Assembly: GCA_020851855.1 (NCBI GenBank)
Contig: JADZBY010000371.1
Coordinates: 1-5,573, forward strand
Length of the DNA: 5,573 nucleotides
Direction of reading: 5' to 3'
Origin: Anaerolineae bacterium
GTDB taxonomy: Bacteria > Chloroflexota > Anaerolineae > Aggregatilineales > UBA2796
Of this stretch, positions 1 to 3,921 are shown piece by piece. The position numbers and the translations under genes are program-made. The notes beneath the pieces were generated by a model. The model made no database searches, was not told the origin of the DNA, and saw nothing but the letters and a program-made list of their open reading frames with translations. Each line of letters starts with the position of its first letter. The stretch's first letter is position 1.

Positions 1-228
1 GCGCAGCGCATCGCCAAACTGGACGCCTGGCGCATCACGCTGACGCCGGCGGCGCTCAATGCGGCGGAGCGTGTAGTATTCATGGTGTCGGGCAGCGACA
101 AGGCGGACGTGGTGCGGGACGTGCTGCGCGGGCCGTTCCAGCCGGACAAACTGCCGGCGCAGGTCATCCATCCCGACTCCGGGCAGCTTATCTGGCTGCT
201 CGACCGGGCCGCCGCGGCGATGTTGTGA
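1..228 (+). CDS. pgl: 6-phosphogluconolactonase, C-terminal end (partial)
   Basis: Only the last 75 codons are present, open at the window's left edge and ending in TGA at 226-228. The family is usually about 230-260 residues, so roughly two thirds lie outside. The visible part reads RITLTPAALNAAERVVFMVSG, then SDKADVVRDVL, then a PAQVIHPDSGQLIWLLDRAAA end. These match the conserved end of the SugarP_isomerase-fold lactonases: the 'T..ALN.A..V.F.V.G..KA..V..VL' block and the closing 'P.......G...W.LD.AA'. The family hydrolyses 6-phosphogluconolactone to 6-phosphogluconate in the cytosolic oxidative pentose phosphate pathway, downstream of Zwf. The lactate dehydrogenase gene begins 34 bases later on the same strand, so cotranscription is likely. 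The catalytic region cannot be checked here. The glucosamine-6-phosphate deaminase relatives share the fold, but the C-terminal block favours Pgl. Confidence 0.85.
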   Translation, partial: AQRIAKLDAWRITLTPAALNAAERVVFMVSGSDKADVVRDVLRGPFQPDKLPAQVIHPDSGQLIWLLDRAAAAML

Positions 229-247
229 ACTCATGGGCATGTGAGCA

Positions 248-256
248 AAGGAGAGG
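248..256 (+). promoter_or_regulatory. Ribosome binding site fixing the GTG start of ldh
   Basis: AAGGAGAGG lies 6 bases before the GTG at 263 and is close to the anti-Shine-Dalgarno complement. It supports GTG (263-265) as the real start. The Rossmann glycine motif begins only six residues after that start, so no later start is possible. Confidence 0.75.
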
Positions 257-262
257 AACCTG

Positions 263-1222
263 GTGAAACTTGGAATCGTGGGAACCGGATTGGTCGGCTC
301 GACGGCGGCATACGCCATGATCATGCGCGGCGTTGGGCGCGAGATTGTGCTCGTGGACAAGAACACGGCGCGCGCATCTGCCGAGGCGGATGATCTGTTT
401 CACGCCGTGCCGTTCGCCTCACAACTGAACGTGCACGACGGCGATTACCCGGATTTGAAGGGCGCGCGCGTCGTGGTGCTCACCGCCGGGGCCAACCAGC
501 GGCCCGGCGAGACGCGCCTGGAGCTGCTTGGCCGCAACGCCGCCATCTTCCGCGACATCGTGCCGCGCGTGCTGGAATATGCGCCCGAAGCCGTGCTCGT
601 CGTCGCCACGAACCCGGTGGACATCATGACCCATCTCACGGCGCAGATCGCGGCGGAGCACGGCCTGCCCGAAGGCCGCGTGCTCGGCTCTGGCACGACG
701 CTCGACACGGCCCGCTTCCGCGTGCTGCTCGGCCATGAGCTTGGCGTCGACTCGTCGCACGTACACGCTTACGTCGTGGGCGAGCACGGCGACTCGGAAG
801 TGCTCACCTGGTCGCTGGTCACGGTGGGCGGCATCCCGCTCAAGGAGTTTTGCCGGGAGATCGGCACATCCTTCTGCGACGACGACAAGGGCCGCATCGA
901 TCAGCTCGTGCGGCGCGCGGCGTACCACATCATCGAGGGCAAGGGCGCGACGTATTACGGCATCGGCAGCGCGCTGGCGCGCATCGTGGACGTGATCCTG
1001 CGCGACCAGCGGGCCATCCTGACCGTGTGCGCGCCCGTGGTCGAGGTCGCCGGGGTGAAAAACGTCACGCTGGCGCTGCCGCACCTGCTGGGTGGGCAGG
1101 GCATCCTGGACGTGTTCCCGCTGCCCCTGACGCTCAGCGCCGACGAGCAGGCGCAACTGCACAACAGCGCGAGCGTCATCCGCAAGTACATCGACGATCT
1201 GGAAGCGGGCACAGCGGCGTAA
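263..1222 (+). CDS. ldh: L-lactate dehydrogenase (NAD-dependent)
   Basis: A 319-residue protein of normal LDH/MDH length, starting at GTG behind a strong ribosome binding site. The Rossmann glycine motif GTGLVGS is at residues 7-13 and the acidic residue for the NAD ribose is D32 in LVDKN. The mobile substrate loop reads GANQRPGETRL (76-86). Gln79 sits where LDHs have the pyruvate-selecting Gln and malate dehydrogenases have Arg, and Arg85 is the loop arginine. The catalytic set is complete: Asp148 and Arg151 in TTLDTARFR, and His175 in GEHGDSE. Thr230 in GATYYGI fits the substrate-pocket threonine. The enzyme should interconvert pyruvate and L-lactate in the cytosol with NADH/NAD+, recycling NADH in fermentative metabolism. 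It lies between pgl and a small membrane protein gene, all closely spaced. Malate dehydrogenase is the main alternative and is disfavoured by Gln79. Whether it is activated by fructose 1,6-bisphosphate cannot be told by eye. Confidence 0.93.
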   Translation: MKLGIVGTGLVGSTAAYAMIMRGVGREIVLVDKNTARASAEADDLFHAVPFASQLNVHDGDYPDLKGARVVVLTAGANQRPGETRLELLGRNAAIFRDIVPRVLEYAPEAVLVVATNPVDIMTHLTAQIAAEHGLPEGRVLGSGTTLDTARFRVLLGHELGVDSSHVHAYVVGEHGDSEVLTWSLVTVGGIPLKEFCREIGTSFCDDDKGRIDQLVRRAAYHIIEGKGATYYGIGSALARIVDVILRDQRAILTVCAPVVEVAGVKNVTLALPHLLGGQGILDVFPLPLTLSADEQAQLHNSASVIRKYIDDLEAGTAA

Positions 1223-1247
1223 GTGAGGCACGCGCTGTGAGGTAACG

Positions 1248-1586
1248 ATGGACCTTCTCAAGGCGGTGAATCTCGCCGTCACGTTCTTCCTGGAACTGGC
1301 CATGCTCGCCGCGCTGGGCTACTGGGGCTTCAGCGCGTCGGATAGCCTGCCGCTGCAACTGCTGCTCGGCCTGGGCGCGCCTCTCGTCGCCATCCTGATC
1401 TGGGCGCGCTTCATGGCCCCCAAATCGCCGTCCCACCTGACCGGCGCGCCGTACCTTGTGCTCAAGACAATGCTCTTTGGCGCGGCGGCGCTGGGCCTGA
1501 TCGCCGCCGGACAGCCCGCCTGGGCGCTCGCCTTCGTCATCGTGGCGCTGATCAACCAGGCCTTGCTCATCCTCTGGCGGCAGTAG
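1248..1586 (+). CDS. YrdB/DUF2568-family small membrane protein
   Basis: A 112-residue, strongly hydrophobic protein with four predicted membrane helices at about residues 5-28, 35-56, 68-88 and 91-110. The opening LKAVNLAVTFFLELAMLAALGYWGF, then LLGLGAPLVAILIWARFMAPK, and an end with ALINQALLILW, resemble the DUF2568 (YrdB) family, which is typically of this size; its function is not established. There is no cleavable signal; the first helix starts almost at the N-terminus. ATG at 1248 follows GAGGT (1239-1243) by 4 bases, and the gene begins 25 bases after the ldh stop, so it is probably the last gene of the pgl-ldh unit. A role in lactate or pyruvate handling would be guesswork. The family call comes from recognising the sequence pattern, not a search. 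Confidence 0.75.
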   Translation: MDLLKAVNLAVTFFLELAMLAALGYWGFSASDSLPLQLLLGLGAPLVAILIWARFMAPKSPSHLTGAPYLVLKTMLFGAAALGLIAAGQPAWALAFVIVALINQALLILWRQ

Positions 1587-1600
1587 CGCCTGGCGGCTAC
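1583..1600 (+). terminator. Weak stem-loop at the end of the pgl-ldh-DUF2568 unit
   Basis: GTAGC (1583-1587) pairs with GCTAC (1596-1600), extended inward by GC/GC across a one-base bulge, with a CTG loop. It overlaps the TAG stop of the DUF2568 gene. No T-run follows, so it is at best a weak or Rho-assisted end, or simply an mRNA 3' hairpin. The much stronger palindrome at 1671-1713 could serve the same purpose. Confidence 0.25.
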
Positions 1601-1670
1601 GTATCCCCTGATTGCCCGGCTCTCCTCTCTGCGCGGCAGGGCTATTGCATCAAAGCGTCCTCACCCCCGG

Positions 1671-1713
1671 CCCCTGTCCATGCCGTCGGGGACCCCGACG
1701 GTATGGACAGGGG
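1671..1713. repeat. 43-base near-perfect palindrome (hairpin A)
   Basis: The arms 1671-1691 and 1693-1713 are 21 bases each around a single central A. They are perfectly complementary except one position that still forms a G-T wobble (arm sequences CCATGCCG versus CGGTATGG). As RNA the innermost pairs would open into a small loop, leaving about 18 base pairs, among the strongest hairpins in the window. No T-run follows (AGATCG), so it is not a textbook intrinsic terminator. It may still stop or stabilise the 3' end of the upstream transcript. Confidence 0.85.
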
Positions 1714-1741
1714 AGATCGACTGCCATGCCGGCGCGTGCTT

Positions 1742-1792
1742 CCCCCTCTCTATGCGGTACTCCGCGTGGAGAGGGGGCAGGGGGTGAGGTAT
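1742..1792. repeat. GGAGAGGGGG hairpin repeat (hairpin B)
   Basis: The left arm 1742-1757 pairs with the right arm 1762-1777 over 16 positions, two of them G-T wobbles, with a TACT loop. The right arm runs on into CAGGGGGTGAGGTAT (1778-1792), a tail shared with hairpin C. The run CGCGTGGAGAGGGG (1763-1776) is identical to 1854-1867 in hairpin C, which shows the two are copies of one family. TTTT follows at 1792-1795, so this copy could act as a weak terminator. Confidence 0.8.
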
Positions 1793-1832
1793 TTTCCTGC
1801 TGCCTGCCTTAATGGCGGATTTTGATGCGATT

Positions 1833-1882
1833 GCTCCTCTCTGCGCGGCGCGTCGCGTGGAGAGGGGCCAGGGGTGAGGTAT
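1833..1882. repeat. GGAGAGGGG hairpin repeat (hairpin C)
   Basis: The arms 1833-1847 and 1854-1868 form 15 pairs, three of them G-T wobbles, around a six-base loop. The following tail CAGGGGTGAGGTAT (1869-1882) matches the tail of hairpin B. The left arm is nearly the same as an orphan left arm at 1622-1637. The repeat ends in the TATAAT at 1880-1885, about 94 bases before the first degV gene. Confidence 0.8.
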
Positions 1883-1885
1883 AAT
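1880..1885 (+). promoter_or_regulatory. Candidate -10 box for the degV pair
   Basis: TATAAT, a perfect sigma-70 -10 hexamer, sits at the right edge of hairpin C. Transcription would begin near 1891-1893 and leave a leader of about 85 bases before the first degV gene. The -35 position at 17-base spacing reads GTGGAG, a poor match, and there is no extended -10 TG. The call rests on one hexamer in otherwise GC-rich DNA and on its placement in the gap before a new gene unit. Confidence 0.4.
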
Positions 1886-1916
1886 CACTCCCTTTGTGGG
1901 TGAAGAATCCCCGGAG

Positions 1917-1942
1917 CGAGCCGCCTGCGAGACGGGCGCTCG
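1917..1942 (+). other. Bulged stem-loop in the degV leader
   Basis: CGAGC (1917-1921) pairs with GCTCG (1938-1942), and GCCTG (1923-1927) pairs with CGGGC (1933-1937) with one G-U. A single bulged C lies at 1922 and the loop is CGAGA. The structure is distinct from the upstream repeat family. It ends 33 bases before the degV ATG and would lie in the 5' leader if the TATAAT promoter is used. It does not match a riboswitch class I recognise. Confidence 0.45.
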
Positions 1943-1975
1943 GCTGCGGCGAGTGAGGCAGGGCGTTTATCACCG

Positions 1976-2887
1976 ATGCCGGGTCCCATACGTATCGTCA
2001 CCGACAGTTCCGCGCAGTTTGTCGATCCGTCCGTGGTGCAGCGCTATAACATCATCGTCATGCCGCTCGAGATTCACCTGGACGGGCGCGTTTATCACGA
2101 GGGCGTTGACATCGGCCCGGAGCAGTTCATGCAGCGCCTGGAGAGCGCGTCGGGCATGCCCGCACTGTTCCCGCCGCCGGTCCAGCAATTCGCCTCGGTA
2201 TATGCCCACCTCAGCCGCGAGACGGACCAGGTGCTCTCCCTGCACCTGTCGCGCGCCATGCACAGCACGTGGCAGCAGGCGCGGCTGGCCACCGAGAGCG
2301 TACTGGGCCGTGTGCGCGTCGAAGTGCTCGACTCCCAATCCACGTCCATCGGGTTGGGGATGCTGGTCGAGACTGCCGCGCAGCTTGCCGAAAAAAGCAA
2401 CTCGCTGGATGACGTGGTGCGCACCGTCCGCAAGCTGATCCCGCATATCTACTCCATCTTCAACGTCGAATCGTTGGACTACCTGCGCCGCGACAGCCTG
2501 CTGAGCGAGTCGCAGGTGGCGCTGGGCGGCATATTGGGCATCAAGCCCTTCCTGACCATCGAAGAGGGCGAGTTGCTGGCGATGGAGAAGGTGCGCACGC
2601 GCGTGCAGGCCGTGGAGAAACTGGCCGAGTTCGCCACCGAGTTCGCCGCGCTGGAACGGTTGGTCATCTTGCACGGCGGCGCGCAGATGGCCGAGATGAC
2701 GCGCCTGCTGGTCGAGCGGCTGGCCATCGATTTCCCGAACGTCGCCTTCCCGGCCATGATGTACAAGCCATCGCTGGCCTGTTATCTCGGCCCGGACGCG
2801 ACCGGAATCATGATCTTTGAGCAAGAACTGGACGGCGACGAGGACGACGATTATCACTACAGGGATTACGACAAGGACGACGAATGA
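1976..2887 (+). CDS. DegV family protein, diverged ligand site
   Basis: A 303-residue DegV protein (family usually about 280). Landmarks present are IRIVTDSSA (5-13), LSLHLSRAMHSTWQQA (87-102), LDYLRR (167-172), LGIKPFLTIEEGEL (187-200) and LGPDATGIM (271-279). DegV/FakB proteins bind one fatty acid and, in Firmicutes, present it to FakA for phosphorylation. Here the usual TSQPS-type motif is replaced by ALFPPPVQQF (63-72), the GGR after the leucine-rich turn by DSLL (173-176), and the His before the C-terminal GPG by Cys-Tyr (269-270). Residues 286-303 form a tail with 11 Asp/Glu out of 18. It may hold a different ligand or work without a kinase; that is inference. ATG at 1976 has only a weak, distant purine stretch (1955-1963), but no in-frame start lies close upstream and the first beta strand begins at residue 5. 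Its stop overlaps the next degV start. Confidence 0.85.
   Translation: MPGPIRIVTDSSAQFVDPSVVQRYNIIVMPLEIHLDGRVYHEGVDIGPEQFMQRLESASGMPALFPPPVQQFASVYAHLSRETDQVLSLHLSRAMHSTWQQARLATESVLGRVRVEVLDSQSTSIGLGMLVETAAQLAEKSNSLDDVVRTVRKLIPHIYSIFNVESLDYLRRDSLLSESQVALGGILGIKPFLTIEEGELLAMEKVRTRVQAVEKLAEFATEFAALERLVILHGGAQMAEMTRLLVERLAIDFPNVAFPAMMYKPSLACYLGPDATGIMIFEQELDGDEDDDYHYRDYDKDDE
2873..2877 (+). promoter_or_regulatory. Ribosome binding site of the second degV
   Basis: AAGGA lies 6 bases before the ATG at 2884 and falls inside the codons for the acidic tail of the first DegV. Together with the ATGA stop/start overlap it points to translational coupling of the two genes. Confidence 0.6.
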
Positions 2888-3735
2888 GCGAACGTAAAGC
2901 GCCGGTTGGCGTCGTGGTGGACAGCGCCGCCGACGTGCCCGCCGAACTGGCGGCGCGCTGGAATATGACCGTCATCCCGGCCTTCATTAATTTTGGGCCG
3001 GAAAGTTATCCCGACGACGGCATCGCCATGCCGCGCTCGGAGTTTTACCGGCAGCTGGCCGAGGCGAAAGTCATGCCGACCACATCCGCCATGCCGCCCG
3101 GTCTGGCCGTGGAGATGTACCACAAGGCGCTGGAACGGGCCGAGCGATTGTTGGTTTTTGCCGTGGCGGGCAATCTGAGCAGCATCTACAATACACTTGT
3201 TCTAGCGGCGGAACAGGTCGCGCCGGAACGCATCACCGTCATTGACACCCGCTCCGCGAGCATGGGCGCGGGTTATCAGGCGTTGGCCGCCGCCGAGGCG
3301 CTGGGCCGGGGCGCGACGCTCGACGAGGCTATCGCCGCTGCCGAGGCCGTCCGCCCACGCATCGAAATCTGGGCGGCGGCGGCCACGCTGGAATACCTGC
3401 GGCGCGGCGGGCGGGTGAGCACCGTCGTGGCGGGAATCGGCGCGCTGTTGCAGATCAAGCCGATCATCGCGCTCAAAGATGGCGTGGTGTCCATCCCGCA
3501 GCGGGCGCGCACCATGAGCCGCGCCGTGGACACGATCCGGGAATGGGTGCGGGCCTGCGCGCCGTTGGAGCGCCTGACCATCCTGCACGCGGACTACCGC
3601 GACGGGGCGGCGGCGCTCCTGGAGTCGCTGCGCGATGTCGCCCCGGCGGAAACGTGGTTCGCGGACGTGAACACGGGCATCGGCGTGCACATCGGGCCGG
3701 GCGCGCTCGGCGCGATCCTGGTGCGGGGAGCTTGA
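2884..3735 (+). CDS. DegV family protein (fatty-acid-binding, FakB-like)
   Basis: A 283-residue DegV protein of ordinary length with the family motifs in place. VGVVVDSAAD (8-17) is the first strand with its DS. PTTSAMPPG (65-73) is the Thr-Ser ligand motif. FAVAGNLSSIYNT (92-104) is the second ligand loop. ATLEYLRRGGRVS (167-179), LLQIKPIIALKDG (188-200) and GVHIGPGALGAILV (267-280) are all close to the usual DegV pattern. By analogy with FakB it should bind a long-chain fatty acid in the cytosol and pass it to a FakA-type kinase to make acyl phosphate for phospholipid synthesis. No kinase gene is in the window, so that partner is inferred. It overlaps the first degV by four bases (ATGA), so equal production is likely. 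The two proteins are clearly paralogous in motif order but differ at most ligand-site positions. Confidence 0.92.
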   Translation: MSERKAPVGVVVDSAADVPAELAARWNMTVIPAFINFGPESYPDDGIAMPRSEFYRQLAEAKVMPTTSAMPPGLAVEMYHKALERAERLLVFAVAGNLSSIYNTLVLAAEQVAPERITVIDTRSASMGAGYQALAAAEALGRGATLDEAIAAAEAVRPRIEIWAAAATLEYLRRGGRVSTVVAGIGALLQIKPIIALKDGVVSIPQRARTMSRAVDTIREWVRACAPLERLTILHADYRDGAAALLESLRDVAPAETWFADVNTGIGVHIGPGALGAILVRGA

Positions 3736-3736
3736 C

Positions 3737-3759
3737 ACGGACAACGCAGGCGTTGTCCC
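3737..3759. repeat. GGACAACGC palindrome, copy 1
   Basis: The core GGACAACGCAGGCGTTGTCC (3739-3758) is a perfect 9-base-pair hairpin with an AG centre. The 23 bases 3737-3759 recur exactly at 3821-3843. It begins two bases after the second degV stop and could act as its 3' end, although no T-run follows. Confidence 0.85.
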
Positions 3760-3776
3760 GACAAAACGTCGTGTAG

Positions 3777-3796
3777 GGACGAGGCCTGCCTCGTCC
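3777..3796. repeat. GGACGAGGC palindrome paired with copy 1
   Basis: GGACGAGGCCTGCCTCGTCC is a perfect 9-base-pair stem with a CT centre. It follows the first GGACAACGC palindrome and is preceded by GTAG. The block 3766-3788 matches 3845-3867 at 20 of 23 positions, so the two palindromes belong to one composite unit of about 60 bases. Confidence 0.8.
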
Positions 3797-3820
3797 GCGC
3801 CCTATCGGTGTGGGAACGCA

Positions 3821-3867
3821 ACGGACAACGCAGGCGTTGTCCCTACGACGTATAGGCACGAGGCCTG
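3821..3867. repeat. Composite palindromic repeat, copy 2 (decayed second stem)
   Basis: The first stem (3823-3842) is identical to copy 1. The spacer is five bases shorter, and the second stem has decayed: the left part GGCACGAGGCCTG is kept but its right arm is replaced by ACGACGGGG. The unit ends about 55 bases before recG. The rest of the 3736-3921 gap shows no further gene. Confidence 0.75.
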
Positions 3868-3903
3868 ACGACGGGGTACATCGCACGTGAATCATCGGGC
3901 TTG

Positions 3904-3908
3904 AGGAG
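3904..3908 (+). promoter_or_regulatory. Candidate ribosome binding site of recG
   Basis: AGGAG lies 13 bases before the ATG at 3922, longer than the usual 5-9. It is the only good Shine-Dalgarno match nearby. An in-frame TTG at 3901 has no site of its own upstream and would add only seven residues, so ATG 3922 is preferred. Confidence 0.4.
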
Positions 3909-3921
3909 CCTGTGTAACGGA

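Larger units (their letters stand above)
1612..1882. repeat. Cluster of palindromic intergenic repeats
   Basis: Most of the gene-free gap 1587-1975 is made of related repeat pieces rather than unique sequence. CTCCTCTCTGCGCGGC occurs identically at 1622-1637 and 1834-1849. CCTCACCCCC (1659-1668) is inverted as GGGGGTGAGG (1780-1789). GGGGTGAGGTAT occurs at 1781-1792 and 1871-1882. GCTATTGCATCAAA (1641-1654) is matched inverted by 1821-1834 at 12 of 14 positions. Three strong hairpins, listed separately, lie inside. No credible reading frame fills the region. The type resembles the multicopy palindromic repeats often seen between genes in Chloroflexota and cyanobacterial genomes; copy number in this genome cannot be judged from one window. 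Confidence 0.8.

Noticed and set aside
419..1303. Long open frame on the minus strand (294 codons) opposite ldh
   Set aside because: It mirrors the codon bias of the ldh gene, is rich in Arg/His/Ala/Val with no recognisable domain, and lies opposite a gene with a full catalytic set.
1612..1882. CRISPR array
   Set aside because: The repeats are palindromes of unequal length and spacing without regular spacers, and no cas gene is present.
1896..2438. + strand frame running from the leader into the first degV
   Set aside because: Arg/Ser/Cys-rich out-of-frame translation overlapping the real gene; no ribosome site or known domain.
1970..2857. Long open frame on the minus strand (295 codons) opposite the first degV
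   Set aside because: Shadow of third-position GC bias; composition is low in structure and shows no family motif, while the + strand shows clear DegV landmarks.
3732..3737. TTGACA, a perfect -35 hexamer at the second degV stop
   Set aside because: No acceptable -10 lies 16-18 bases downstream (GTCCCG and neighbours), and the site runs into a palindromic repeat.
3851..3856. TATAGG as a -10 box for recG
   Set aside because: Only four of six matches, no -35 at proper spacing, and it lies inside the second composite repeat.
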